Assembly: GCF_026914265.1 (NCBI RefSeq)
Contig: NC_069124.1
Coordinates: 85,336,915 to 85,400,914 of the forward strand
Reading direction: 5' to 3'
DNA length: 64,000 bases
Source: Mya arenaria
Taxonomy: Eukaryota > Mollusca > Bivalvia > Myida > Myidae
Positions 12,801 to 25,308 of this stretch are shown one piece after another (positions within the stretch are counted from its first letter, which is position 1; each line of letters starts with the position of its first letter). The notes under the pieces were generated by a model. It saw nothing but the letters and a program-made list of their open reading frames with translations, did no database searches and had not been told where the DNA came from. Position numbers and translations under genes: made by a program.

Positions 12801-15800
12801 GGTTGGTACTGGTAGGCTGTGATAGGTTCCAATGGCCAGGGTTGGTACTGGTAGGCTGAGATAAGTTTCAATGGCCAGGGTTGGTACTGGTAGGCTGAGA
12901 TAGGTTCCAATGGCCAGGGTTGGTACTGGTAGGCTGTGAAAGGTTTCAATGGCCAGGGTTGGTACTGGTAGGCTGAGATAGGTTCCAATGGCCAGGGTTG
13001 GTACTGGTAGGCTGAGATAGGTTTCAATGGCCAGGGTTGGTACTGGTAGGCTGTGATAGGTTCCAATGGCCAGGGTTGGTACTGGTAGGCTGAGATAGGT
13101 TCCAATGGCCAGGGTTGGTACTGGTAGGCTGAGATAGGTTCCAATGGCCAGGGTTGGTACTGGTAGGCTGAGATAGGTTCCAATGGCCAGGGTTGGTACT
13201 GGTAGGCTGTGATAGGTTCCAATGGCCAGGGTTGTTTCTGGTAGGCTGAGATAGGTTCCAATGGCCAGGGTTGGTACTGGTAGGCTGAGATAGGTTCCAA
13301 TGGCCAGGGTTGGTACTGGTAGGCTGAGATGAGTTCCAATGGCCAGGGTTGGTACTGGTAGGCTGAGATGAGTTCCAATGGCCAGGGTTGGTACTGGTAG
13401 GCTGAGATAGGTTCCAATGGCCAGGGTTGGTACTGGTAGGCTGAGATAGGCTCCAATGGCCAGGGTTGGTACTGGTAGGCTGAGATAGGTTTCAATGGCC
13501 AGGGTTGGTACTGGTAGGCTGAGATAGGTTCCAATGGCCAGGGTTGGTACTGGTAGGCTGAGATAGGTTCCAATGGCCAGGGTTGGTACTGGTAGGCTGT
13601 GATAGGTTCCAATGGCCAGGGTTGGTACTGGTAGGCTGTGATAGGTTCCAATGGCCAGGGTTGGGGTTGGTACTGGTAGGCTGTGATAGGTTCCAATGGC
13701 CAGGGTTGGTACTGGTAGGCTGAGATAGGTTTTAATGGCCAGGGTTGGTACTGGTAGGCTGAGATAGGTTCCAATGGCCAGGGTTGGTACTGGTAGGCTG
13801 TGAAAGGTTTCAATGGCCAGGGTTGGTACTGGTAGGCTGTGATAGGTTCCAATGGCCAGGGTTGGTACTGGTAGGCTGTGATAGGTTCCAATGGCCAGGG
13901 TTGGTACTGGTAGGCTGTGATAGGTTCCAATGGCCAGGGTTGGTACTGGTAGGCTGAGATAGGTTTCAATGGCCAGGGTTGGTACTGGTAGGCTGAGATA
14001 GGTTCCAATGGCCAGGGTTGGTACTGGTAGGCTGTGAAAGGTTTCAATGGCCAGGGTTGGTACTGGTAGGCTGAGATAGGTTCCAATGGCCAGGGTTGGT
14101 ACTGGTAGGCTGAGATAGGTTTCAATGGCCAGGGTTGGTACTGGTAGGCTGTGATAGGTTCCAATGGCCAGGGTTGGTACTGGTAGGCTGAGATAGGTTC
14201 CAATGGCCAGGGTTGGTACTGGTAGGCTGAGATAGGTTCCAATGGCCAGGGTTGGTACTGGTAGGCTGAGATAGGTTCCAATGGCCAGGGTTGGTACTGG
14301 TAGGCTGTGATAGGTTCCAATGGCCAGGGTTGGTACTGGTAGGCTGTGATAGGTTCCAATGGCCAGGGTTGGTACTGGTAGGCTGTGATAGGTTCCAATG
14401 GCCAGGGTTGGGGTTGGTACTGGTAGGCTGTGATAGGTTCCAATGGCCAGGGTTGGTACTGGTAGGCTGTGATAGGTTCCAATGGCCAGGGTTGGTACTG
14501 GTAGGCTGTGATAGGTTCCAATGGCCAGGGTTGGGGTTGGTACTGGTAGGCTGTGATAGGTTCCAATGGCCAGGGTTGGTACTGGTAGGCTGAGATAGGT
14601 TCCAATGGCCAGGGTTGGTACTGGTAGGCTGAGATAGGTTTCAATGGCCAGGGTTGGTACTGGTAGGCTGTGAAAGGTTTCAATGGCCAGGGTTGGTACT
14701 GGTAGGCTGAGATAGGTTTCAATGGCCAGGGTTGGTACTGGTAGGCTGTGATAGGTTCCAATGGCCAGGGTTGGTACTGGTAGGCTGTGATAGGTTCCAA
14801 TGGCCAGGGTTGGTACTGGTAGGCTGAGATAGGTTTCAATGGCCAGGGTTGGTACTGGTAGGCTGAGATAGGTTCCAATGGCCAGGGTTGGTACTGGTAG
14901 GCTGTGAAAGGTTTCAATGGCCAGGGTTGGTACTGGTAGGCTGAGATAGGTTTCAATGGCCAGGGTTGGTACTGGTAGGCTGAGATAGGTTCCAATGGCC
15001 AGGGTTGGTACTGGTAGGCTGTGATAGGTTCCAATGGCCAGGGTTGGTACTGGTAGGCTGAGATAGGTTCCAATGGCCAGGGTTGGTACTGGTAGGCTGA
15101 GATAGGTTCCAATGGCCAGGGTTGGTACTGGTAGGCTGAGATAGGTTCCAATGGCCAGGGTTGGTACTGGTAGGCTGTGATAGGTTCCAATGGCCAGGGT
15201 TGGTACTGGTAGGCTGTGATAGGTTCCAATGGCCAGGGTTGGTACTGGTAGGCTGTGATAGGTTCCAATGGCCAGGGTTGGTACTGGTAGGCTGAGATAG
15301 GTTCCAGTGTCCAGGGTTGGTACTGGTAGGCTGAGATAGGTTCCAGTGTCCAGGGTTGGTACTGGTAGGCTGAGATAGGTTCCAGTGGCCAGGGTTGGTA
15401 CTGGTAGGCTGAGATAGGTTCCAATGGCCAGGGTTGGTACTGGTAGGCTGAGATAGGTTTCAATGGCCAGGGTTGGTACTGGTAGGCTGAGATAGGTTCC
15501 AATGGCCAGGGTTGGTACTGGTAGGCTGAGATAGTTTCCAATGGCCAGGGTTGGTACTGGTAGGCTGAGATAGGTTTCAATGGCCAGGGTTGGTACTGGT
15601 AGGCTGTGATAGGTTCCAATGGCCAGGGTTGGTACTGGTAGGCTGGGATAGGTTCCAATGGCCAGGGTTGGTACTGGTAGGCTGGGATATGTTCCAATGG
15701 CCAGGGTTGGTACTGGTAGGCTGGGATAGGTTCCAATGGCCAGGGTTGGTACTGGTAGGCTGAGATAGGTTCCAATGGCCAGGGTTGGTACTGGAAGGCT

Positions 15801-15962
15801 GAGATAGGTTCCAATGGCCAGGGTTGGTACTGGTAGGCTGAGATAGGTTCCAATGGCCAGGGTTGGTACTGGTAGGCTGAGATAGGTTCCAATGGCCAGG
15901 GTTGGTACTGGTAGGCTGTGATAGGTTCCAATGGCCAGGGCTGGTACTGGTAGGCTGCAACA
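9861..15962. repeat. 39-bp minisatellite array, about 155 copies
   Basis: The unit on the + strand is AGGTTCCAATGGCCAGGGTT then GGTACTGGTAGGCTGAGAT (39 bp). The + strand is G-rich and C-poor. Six units are 45 bp through a GGTTGG duplication; their CCAGGG starts lie at 10244, 10991, 11543, 13655, 14402 and 14525. All indels are multiples of three and no common variant makes a stop in two of the minus frames. Hence minus-strand frames of 2,009 codons (repeat EPISAYQYQPWPL) and 1,177 codons (repeat GTYLSLPVPTLAI) stay open together, and shorter ones exist in other frames. I treat these as by-products of the 13-codon period, not genes. Confidence 0.97.
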
Positions 15963-16275
15963 GGTTTCAGCAGTCAGGGTTGGTGGTGATGTGCTGGGAC
16001 ATATTCCCAATGGTCAGGGTTGGTACTGAAGGGTTGCTGCAGTTTCCACTGTGAGGGTTGTGTTAGTGGGCTGCAACACCTTCCAAATGGTCAGCGGTGT
16101 GCCTTGGAGACTGCCCAACATTCCATCGGTCAGTAGTGATTTTGGGAGGCTGCAACATATCCCAACAGTCAATGGTGTTGCTGGGAGGCTGCAACACATT
16201 CCAACAGTCAATGGTGTTGCTGGGAGGCTGCAACACATTCCAACAGTCAACGGTGTTACTGGTAGGCTTTAACAT
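15963..16275. repeat. Diverged right border of the 39-bp array
   Basis: Units here are strongly diverged but still about 39 bp long, for example GGGAGGCTGCAACACATTCC then AACAGTCAATGGTGTTGCT at 16153-16270. They align with the main unit at GGCTG, TTCCAA, a TC(A)GGG-like core and ACTGGTAGG. This looks like an old edge of the same array that has escaped homogenisation. Confidence 0.8.
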
Positions 16276-17060
16276 GTTTTAGCAGTGTTGCTGGTAGGCT
16301 GTGACATGTTTTAGCAGTGTTGCTGGTAGGCTGTGACATGTTTCAGCAGTGGTGCTGGTAGGCTGTGACATGTTTCAACAGTGGTGCTGGTAGGCTGTGA
16401 CATGTTTCAGCAGTGGTGCTGCTAGGCTGTGACATGTTTCAGCAGTGGTGCTGGTAGGCTGTGACATGTTTTAGCAGTGGTGCTGGTAGGCTGTGACATG
16501 TTTCAGCAGTGGTGCTGGTAGGCTGTGACATGGTGCTGGTAGGTTGTGACATGTTTCAGCAGTGTTGTTGGTAGGCTGTGACATGTTTCAACAGTGGTGC
16601 TGGTAGGCTGTGACATGTTTCAGCAGTGTTGCTGGAAGACTGTGACATGTTTCAACAGTGTTGCTGGTAGGCTTTGACATGTTTCAACAGTGTTGCTGGT
16701 AGGCTGTGACATGTTTCAACAGTGTTGCTGGTAGGCAGTGACATGATTCAGCAGTGTTGCTGGTAGGCTGTGACATGTTTCAGCAGTGTTGCTGGTAGGC
16801 TTTGACATGTTTCAGCAGTGTTGCTGGTAGGCTGTGACATGTTTCAGCAGTGTTGCCGGTAGGCTCTGACATTTTACAACACTCACCAGTGGTGCTTGTA
16901 GGCTGTGACATGTTTCAGCTTTGTTGCTGGTAGGCTGTGACATTTTACAACACTCAGCAGTGGTGCTGGTAGGCTGTGACATGTTTCAGCTTTGTTGTAG
17001 CCTGTGAAATTCTACTACACTCAGTGGTGGGGCTGGTTGGCTCTGATATGTTCTAATGGT
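16276..17060. repeat. 32-bp minisatellite, shortened relative of the 39-bp unit
   Basis: About 24 copies of GCTGGTAGGCTGTGACATGT then TTCAGCAGTGTT, period 32 bp (for example 16322 to 16354). It shares GCTGGTAGGCTG and the TTCCA/TTCAG core with the 39-bp unit and lacks about 7 bp, so it probably arose by deletion from a neighbouring unit and then expanded by itself. Copies at 16860-17040 are longer and irregular. Confidence 0.9.
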
Positions 17061-17304
17061 AAGCAGCAGATCACAGACATCAAGTTGGAATTTGTCTGCC
17101 AGCCTCCTTAGTTCTGTGGTAAATATTTACTTTTCGGTGATGGTTAAAGGTTATTGGTATGTTATTACCGAAATAAGTAGTTTTATGTGACACAGTCGCA
17201 TAATCGTTTAATTTGGTAAATACATTCTAATAACCTTTAACTGTTTGAATATTAGGAATTATATTTTGCTAACAATCAACAATTTGTTTTCATTTGCACA
17301 GTGT

Positions 17305-17377
17305 ATAATGCACCAGTCAATAGTAACCACGGCCCCCCTGGTTCGGGGAATAGTGGGAACTTTGACTGGTATAATAT
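17305..17377. mobile_element. Short foldback repeat
   Basis: ACCAGTCAA at 17312-17320 pairs with TTGACTGGT at 17362-17370, within TATAATGC...GGTATAATA ends and around a C-rich/G-rich centre (GGCCCCCC...TTCGGGG). A compact MITE-like foldback or its solo end; family not identified. Confidence 0.45.
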
Positions 17378-18742
17378 AATTTATAAAAAAAAAAACATAT
17401 TAAAAAGGGTAAAATCATGGACACTAGTCTTGTTTGCTACGAAGAAAGACTTCATTGCTTATCGCTGTGTACATGTCTAATTTTAGCATAGACATATAGA
17501 CAGCACAAAGCTGTTTCTCTAGACTTGCACAGTTGCACCCTATAATTATAATATAAAAATACCCAATCGGTTTAATCACACAATAAAACCATTGATTAAA
17601 CAGGTTAATGTTGATAATGTAAAGATATAAGTAAGAATTATATGTACAATTTTAAAAATACTGCCAACCCATTGGTCAAAATTAATTTTGAATACTAAAT
17701 ACACAGAAATGTCTTCTATTATAATATGTACATTTTAAATGCTTTAATTGATAATTAATTTGCTAGCTAAGGAAGCAGACATTTCATTGCAACAACAATA
17801 ATGGAATATACTTATTAGTATGTTATAGTTTTATCGTATTTAGGTAATAAGATTATATAAAATCATAATGTCCTTGTTTTAATTAACAATAACTGTTTCA
17901 CACCACAACCAGTGCAGCATCAGATATATAAATTAAATTGCAATTAAATTAAATGTTAAACCAAAATTTAGCTGTCAGTTCACTATAAATATTTAAACAT
18001 CTTACAATAAACTCCCCCTGGCAGTTTGAATTTCATGTTTATGTCAATTATTTATTAATTAAAGGGTGTGTATTGAAATGGTGGATTTATTTTTTTATGT
18101 ATTATCTTTATTTTGAACAAAAATTAATAGCATTTGTTTAAAGTTTTGAAAATGTTATTAAGTGCTTTCCATTTTGTTCATTTGATGTTTGGATCGAGGA
18201 TTTACTTTACTGATTGCAATGTACATACATCGCCATCTCGGTAATGGACAGAAAACTTTTATTAACTTAAGTATTTTAACTTTTGTGTTATCAGCATTTG
18301 AACTTTGGTAATTTATTTTGTCAAGCTAAGACAAAATACTGGAAGATTAAGTATTTTATATAAACATAATAATAGTGTCATAAAATCATTTTAAGCCTTT
18401 CTTGCAAATTTGAATGCATTTTGTCTTAAGTAATATTATTTATTCTCGGGAGTTTTTATTTGGAAAAGCAATATTTTGATATGTTAATCTATAAACGTCA
18501 GGTAAATTGAATGTAAGCAGTTTACACAATGCAGCAACAATATGGCCTAGCAAGGCTCGTCTTTAAACTTTAAGGCCATTTTAGTCATGACAAAAGGGTT
18601 GGAATGTAATAAGAGACATAATTTTGTGTTCATATTTATTCCAGAACATTTTTTCCCATTTGCTCAGGTTATTTTTAAAATATTGTCATTTCTAAAACAC
18701 CCAATAACTATTGTTGGCAACTATTTTCCTTGTTAATGTTTT
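17378..18742. other. AT-rich unassigned intergenic DNA
   Basis: Strongly AT-rich with many short A and T runs. No open frame over about 60 codons with protein-like composition, no RNA gene and no repeat that I can define. Confidence 0.45.
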
Positions 18743-19165
18743 ATACCCTCCCCAAATGAAGTTTGAAGGAAGTATATTGGAGTCACCTTGTGGCTGGTCG
18801 GTTTGTTGGTTGGTCAGTCCGTTGTAATACTTCCTGTTTGGAGGAAAAATTTAAAACTTCTGGATAGCATTTAGTTAACTTTATATGATGATATAACATA
18901 ATGAGTGCAAGTGCCGTGTACAGGAACCATAACTCTATTTCAGCTCACTACAGAGTTTTAGCCCTTTCTTACTTTTTTGTCGGTTTTCTCAATTACTCAA
19001 TTGAATTTTATATTAAACAACACACATTGGTTAAGCATGATAGTGGAAATGCAGTGTACAGTTACGTCAGAGTTATTGTCTTTTTTTCAAAGAAATGGTT
19101 TGCCATTCCTGAGTCCAGGCAGCATTCAGGGGTATTCACCACTTCAGTGACAGCTCTAATTTATT
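18743..19165 (+). mobile_element. Dispersed-repeat fragment with TATACCCTCCCCAAATGAAG end
   Basis: It begins TATACCCTCCCCAAATGAAG and GAAGTATATTGGAGTCACC, which I recall as the end of an interspersed repeat common in molluscs. Downstream it carries a block with GTGTACAGGAACCATAACTC and CTACAGAGTTTTAGCCCTTT. A related block recurs at 20196-20510. A 93-codon open frame at 18901-19182 lies within it and is not protein-like. Confidence 0.5.
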
Positions 19166-20195
19166 ATAAAAATGTGTTTTAAACCTTTTATATATTCAGC
19201 CAGCTGAAACAATTCCACTTTATCATCACTTAAGTAAAGCAAATTATGGAACACAACTTTTAAACTTTTTATTTACTCAAGACAAATTTCAATTAATTCA
19301 ACATGGTTATGAAATTTGCATAATAATTGAAGGAAAGGTTTATTTGACAAATTATAAGTGTACATATTTGGACAGACTGGCAGGGTGTAAACATTGGAAT
19401 AAATTCAGTTTCTACATTTCTGTGTGTTTTCTGATTATGCCAACAATATTTGGATAACGAACCAAAGGAGGCCGTGATTTTGATGTATGATGCAATTAAA
19501 GAGAAAATTAGTCTAGTTTCCAAATATTTAACAGAGGTAACAAGGTGATTGTTAATTTTAAAGTTACTTGAAAATCTGGTGTATTTATCAAAATCCTCTT
19601 CTAATTTGGAATTAATTTTGATAATGCTTTAATGTTCTGATTTATTCATTCTGGCTACCCGAACATCTCAAAGGAGTTGATAGTCATACTGACAGGTGAG
19701 TAACATCCATTTCAAAAGTTAAAGAAGACTTTTTTCGATAATTGCTAATCTGGTAAAAAGAAGAGCATAACGCTGGGATTTTCTGTCCTTGACTCTTTTG
19801 CAGATGTTTTAATAAAATTTAATTAATTTAAATTCTGAAAAGGAGAATGTACACTTCAGTATTTAAACAGTTCTAACATAAATCTATTGTAAATTTTCTT
19901 AAATTTTCCTGGTATGTGATTTTATTTGAAAAGTAACTTTGCAAGGAAAATCCATCATTGACGTGAAATGCCGTAATTTCCCCCAAATTTGAGTAAAATC
20001 ATTCCCTATATAGCTGCAAAAAAATCCGAATTGTTTTCTTTCCTGATATAACTAGAATTTTTTGGCTACTCAGGGTTTTGATATATTCAGGCTTGTTCAT
20101 TTCTATTAGGGCTTATTCAAATTTTAAGATTACAAGCCCAATTAAAGCGCTTACTGTTCAGAATCCTCATTTTGATCACAGGTATCATTTTCTCG
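19166..20195. other. AT-rich unassigned intergenic DNA
   Basis: No feature that I can support. Possibly a stretch inserted between two pieces of one dispersed repeat. Confidence 0.35.
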
Positions 20196-20510
20196 TCCAG
20201 AGCATAACTTTAAAACTGCTTTTATAAAATGTCGTACAATGGTAAAGCACAGTGGAAGGAAGTGCATTGGATGAGAACCATAACTCTGACTTCACTTATT
20301 ACAGAGTAATTGCCCTTTGTAACTTTTTCTTCTCCACATCATAACTTCTAAATTAATGATAAGTCAAAATGCAGTGTACAAGAACCTGAATTATAACTGA
20401 ACTTGAACTAATTACAGAGTTATTGCCATTTGTTACCTTTCCTTGTCTGCAGCATAAGTTTAAAACTATTGGATGGAATTTAATAAAACTTCATACAATA
20501 TGTATAATAG
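20196..20510 (+). mobile_element. Second block of the same dispersed repeat
   Basis: It contains GAGAACCATAACTCTGACTT, ATTACAGAGTAATTGCCCTT and a further partial copy with GTGTACAAGAACCTG and ATTACAGAGTTATTGCC. These match the 18890-18980 block, showing a roughly 110-140-bp internal tandem unit. Likely a decayed non-autonomous element. Confidence 0.5.
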
Positions 20511-22474
20511 CACTTGCTGCTTCTAAAATGTAGCTACATCACATTATCAATCAAATTTTCGAGTAGCTGAAACTTTGATGTTGATACCAGTAAAGTTCGT
20601 GGAAGATCTAAGTTGATGATTACATGAGTCTGTCTTCATGAACCCTCTTAGTGAAAATTTTCTTCTCAGTGAAATTGTTTGAATTTTTAGCAACAATTAT
20701 TTTAAATACCCTTTCCTTTTTAAATGAAATGTTTTCATACACTTTTATTATATGGATATTTTTTGGTTAATTTTTGTATGACTGTGTTTAAACATTGTTA
20801 GTTTTCTTTAAATACAACTTCTTAAAAAAGAGAATTTTTACTAAGATGATTCTTGTTCTAAGATGCATTTTGAATATGGACCATGCAGTTTGAGCAAATA
20901 AGGTATGATTTATAATAATATTTCATCAACATTTCTATAGTTTTCTTTTCTCTTTGTTATGAAATGAAAAAATACCGATATAGACCTAATAATTATGTGA
21001 TAATTTAAGACAAAAGATTGAGTGTAAATGAGGATAGATGAATGGTTTATTTTTGCCAAGTCATTACTTCCATGATAAGCTTGCCCATTGGGTATTTACA
21101 CAACTTATGGTTTTAAGGGAATCAAACAAAAAGTTGAAGTTTAATAACTCTTTCACACATTATTATGCCATCTGTTCTGTTTAGTTCAAAATCTCAATTC
21201 GTCTCAACAACTTTTCTTAATTATTAAAGTTGTGTAAAAATGTTGCTTTATGGAGACAATCAGTATAGCTTGCGTTCAATATGAATGTGGTTTGTGTTGA
21301 CATGTTTGAGAGTTCATTAGTTTACTTTGATACTCATGTTTGGCTCTGACTCATATCAGAGAGCCATCTATGTAAACTAACATGTTTGGGTGAAAATATC
21401 TGTAAATTTATATAATTATCTTTAATTAATGGCCAGCAGGTGAGGATAGTTTGGTTGCTAGGAAATGTGTCCAAACCAACCAAGGAATGGAAACGGGTTC
21501 TAGTTATTAAAATTGTATTTGTCAGCCCATTACAGCGGCTGTTGACATGCAGCTTGCACTTTTACAAGGATGCCAGTGTGCTTGTATCAGAGATTGTATC
21601 CATGCAGTGCCGTTACCATGGCACAGAGCATGGCTATGTGTGAAACGCTGGTTCAAAGCTTTTCACCTTCTGACAGTAACATTCTATAATGTAACAGATA
21701 ATGATGATTAATATTATTGTAGGAGGACATTATGGTATACTAGATGACGTCATTTATCACATAGGGCTCAAAAAGATTCTAACAACAAAACAGAAGATAA
21801 CTAAAAAATAACTCAATCAAGTCACATTCTGATGAAACTACATTTTAAGTATACACCTCTTAGGATATCCTATTGTATGAGAGTTTGAATGGACAATTTT
21901 AATAAACTGCCATTTACAAGATAAACGCCCATATTTGATGCTCCATACAAATTTCTTGACAGTCAGTTTCAAAATTACTCCTGACTCTCCCATTCTTACA
22001 AGGTGCAGTATTGGGTGGCGTGTTGTTGATCCATGCACCCTCGTCATTGAGGACCACTTACCATTGGTATCAAAAGTACAAAATGGAAAGAAGTGAAAGA
22101 GTTGTGTTATATAAAGGAAAAGTGTTTCAAAATAGTTAAGTTTCGACATGTTACAGTTTGTTCACATTTCCAGGTGCAAGTGATGATGAATGTTCTTAAT
22201 TCCCCTGACTGTTGACTGCTCCACGTTAGCTCTGGTCCATTCTGCTGATGATGGATGTCCGGTGAGTAGTAGCAGTAGGACAGTTTGATAATGGGCAGAT
22301 TTTAACATAAATTTAACTGCTTAGTTATTTGAAAAAAAGGTGTTGGTGTATGCTAGCCATGCTTTTGTGAAACAAAATATTGGTTGATCTTTTTATTCTT
22401 ATTTATTTTTCACAAAGAGTTCAAATCAACACATACATAGTCATTTCTATATTGAAAGTGAATTTTTTAAGCAT
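20511..22474. other. Unassigned intergenic DNA
   Basis: Mostly AT-rich. Open frames at 21440-21643 (+) and 21838-22149 (-) have no recognisable family, no splice context I trust and no start preference, so I do not call them. Confidence 0.4.
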
Positions 22475-23517
22475 TTATAGCTCGACTATTCGAAAAATAG
22501 GTGGGCTATACTACTCGCCCCAACGTCGGCGTCGGTGGTTAGGGCAAGTTGGAATTTTTACTTATAAATCTAATACCCTTCATTCAATTGACTTAATACT
22601 TCACACAGTTGTTCAGGGCCACCACATGATGAGGCTAGATAACTCCATATTATCTTTTATACAAATTATGGCCCCTGATTGACTATGGAACTTAGGTTAA
22701 AGTTTTAGGGCAGGTTGGGATATTTATTAATAACTTCTATACCCTTTGTTCAATTGACTTAATACTTCACACAGTTGTTCAGGACCATCACACAATGAGG
22801 GTACATAACTCCATATTATCCATAATACAAGTTATGGCCCCTGATTGACTTAAGTTAAAGTTTTAGGGCAGGTTAAAGTTTTAGGGCAAGTTGGGATTTT
22901 CACTTATAAGTCCAATACCATTCTTTCAATTGACTTAATACTTCACACAGTTGTTCAAAGCCACCACATAATGAGGTTAGATAACTCCATATTATCTTAT
23001 ATACAAATTATGGCCCCTGATTGACTATGGAACTTACATAGCTCCATATCCTTAATACAAGTTATGGCCCCTGATTGACTTAGGTTAAAGTTTAAGGCAA
23101 GTAAAAGTTAAGGGCAAGTTGGGATTTTAATAAAAAAACTTCTATACCGTTCATTCAATACACTTAATAAAATTCAAAATTATTTAGGACCATCTTACAA
23201 CAAGAAACATTTAACCCTAAATACAAATTATGGCCCTTGAATTACTATTTTTTTTTTTTTTTTTAATTTCTTTAGAAAGGCATATTTGTATATTCTTAAA
23301 CACATTTTCATAATGGGAAATCAAGTTATTTGAATGACTTGCGTCATTGTTCGGGCGGGCTGGTGGGAGGACAACATCAAAGTCACCTTATGTATCGAAT
23401 AATTTTAGTTAGGTTTGACATAAAGAGACCAAACTTGGTAATATTACATGGTTATTGTATTCACTTCTAAGTCAAAGCGGCGTAGTCGAGCGCGCTGTCT
23501 TACGACGGCTCTTGTTT
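22475..23517 (+). mobile_element. Non-autonomous TIR element, copy A (about 1.04 kb)
   Basis: The left end is TTTATAGCTCGACTATTCG and the right end is GCGTAGTCGAGCGCGCTGTC then TTACGACGGCTCTTGTT. GCTCGACTA and its complement TAGTCGAGC form imperfect terminal inverted repeats. Inside are four copies of a roughly 170-bp unit starting GGGCAAGTTGG (about 22541, 22708, 22883, 23112), each with ACTTCACACAGTTGTTCA and ACTCCATATTATC. A second copy in reverse orientation is at 45826-46589. No transposase is encoded. Confidence 0.75.
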
Positions 23518-24028
23518 TAGTGCTTTCCAAGTACAAAAACTATTACACCACATGTACAAAACTCCATCATTCTGAGCACTAGATCATGTGAACTTTGTTT
23601 CAGGCACACATCATGACAGACCACACTCCTCTATTTAAATGAAGCGCTTAAGTGACATACAGCCTACAATGACTCATATTATAGGTGTTGATGAGATTGG
23701 GCAATGTCGGTCTGGACCTCACAATGATATAGACCTTCAGGTAATTAAACATTATTCAAAATATTGTTTTGTTCTGCATATGACTGTTTGTCATTATTCA
23801 TAAAATAATATTTGGCAAAAAGGCATGGTTCTATTTCATAGTGTTTATTGTTGCAGCAAACATAATGTATTTTCAATGGTGACTATCATTTCACTTAATT
23901 GTCAGCTCAAATTTATTTGCCCTTGTCTGTCTTCCTGTTCGCCTGAAAATCTTAATTCATGCTCTGCTTCAGTACCCTTTGAGCTAGACTTGTGAAGGGA
24001 AGTTATTCCGCAAGTTATTCACCTGAAG
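23518..24028. other. Unassigned spacer before the 15-bp array
   Basis: No supported feature. A short stretch ending GACCTTCAG|GTAATT at about 23740 looks like a splice donor, but I see no coding frame to go with it. Confidence 0.3.
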
Positions 24029-25308
24029 TTTTATTCAGTAGGGCTTTATTAAGTAGGGCTTTATTCAGTAGGGCTTTATTCAGTAGGGCTTTATTCACCA
24101 TGGCTTTATTCAGTAGGGCTTTATTCACCATGGCTTTATTCACCATGGCTTTATTCAGTAGGGCTTTATTCACCATGGCTTTATTCAGTAGGGCTTTATT
24201 CAGTAGGGCTTTATTCACCATGGCTTTATTCAGTAGGGCTTTATTCAGTAGGGCTTTATTCAATAGGGCTTTATTCACCATGGCTTTATTCAGTAGTGCT
24301 TTATTCAATAGGGCTTTATTCACCAGTGCTTTATTCAATAGGGCTTTATTCACCATGGCTTTATTCAGTAGGGCTTTATTCAGTAGTGCTTTATTCACTA
24401 GGGCCTTATTCACTAGGGCTTTATTCACCAGTGCTTTATTCAGTAGGGCTATAATCCCATTGCTTTTTTCAGTAGGGCTCTATTCAGTTGGGCTTTATTC
24501 AGTAGGGCTTTATTCACCAGGGTTTTATTCAGTAGGGCTCTGTTCAGTTGAGGTTTGTTCAGTAGGGCTTTATTCAGTGGGGCTGTATACACCAGTGCTT
24601 TATTCATTTAGTAGGGCTTTATTCAGTAAGACTTTTTCATAAGGGCTTTTTCACCAGGGCTTTATTCACCAGGGCTTATTCCAGTAGGGCTTAATTCACC
24701 AGGGCTTTTTCAGTAGGGCTTTATTCTTTATTCATCAGGGCTTGATTCAGTAGGGCTTTATTCACCAGTGCTTTATTCAATAGGGCTTTATTCAGTAGTG
24801 CTTTATACACCATGGCTTGATTCAGTAGGGCTTTATTCAGTAGGGCTTTATTCAGTAGGGCTTTATTCAGTAGGGCTTTATTCAGTAGTGCTTTATTCAC
24901 CAGTGCTTTATTCACCAGTGCTTTATTCAATAGGGCTTTATTCAGTAGTGCTTTATTCACCATGGCTTTATTCACCAGTGCTTTATTCAATAGGGCTTTA
25001 TTCAGTAGGACTTTATTCACCATGGCTTTATTCAATAGGGCTTTATTCAGTAGTGCTTTATTCACCAGTGCTTTATTCACCAGCGCTTTATTCAGTAGGG
25101 CTTTATTCAGTAGGACTTTATTCACCATGGCTTTATTCAGTAGGGCTTTATTCAGTAGGGCTTTATTCACCAGTGCTTTATTCAATAGGGCTTTATTCAG
25201 TAGGACTTTATTCACCATGGCTTTATTCACCATGGCTTTATTCAGTAGGGCTTTATTCACCATGGCTTGATTCAGTAGGGCTTTATTCACCATGGCTTTA
25301 TTCAATCC
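24029..25308. repeat. 15-bp minisatellite, about 85 copies
   Basis: The unit is GGGCTTTATTCAGTA with common variants TGGCTTTATTCACCA and GTGCTTTATTCACCA. The two halves (24029-24450 and 24740-25308) are regular, and the stretch between is degenerate and off register. As the unit is five codons, open frames appear on both strands (LFSRA, MALFT or NKALL repeats of 100-216 codons). They are not treated as genes. Confidence 0.96.

Noticed and set aside
9902-15931. Giant repetitive protein (silk-, mucin- or byssus-like) on the minus strand
   Set aside because: The frame is a by-product of a 39-bp unit; another minus frame is open over more than 3.5 kb of the same DNA, common variants are nonsynonymous in it, and no signal peptide exon or splice context was found.
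21440-21643. Short coding exon
   Set aside because: Composition is not clearly protein-like and no partner exon in phase was found.
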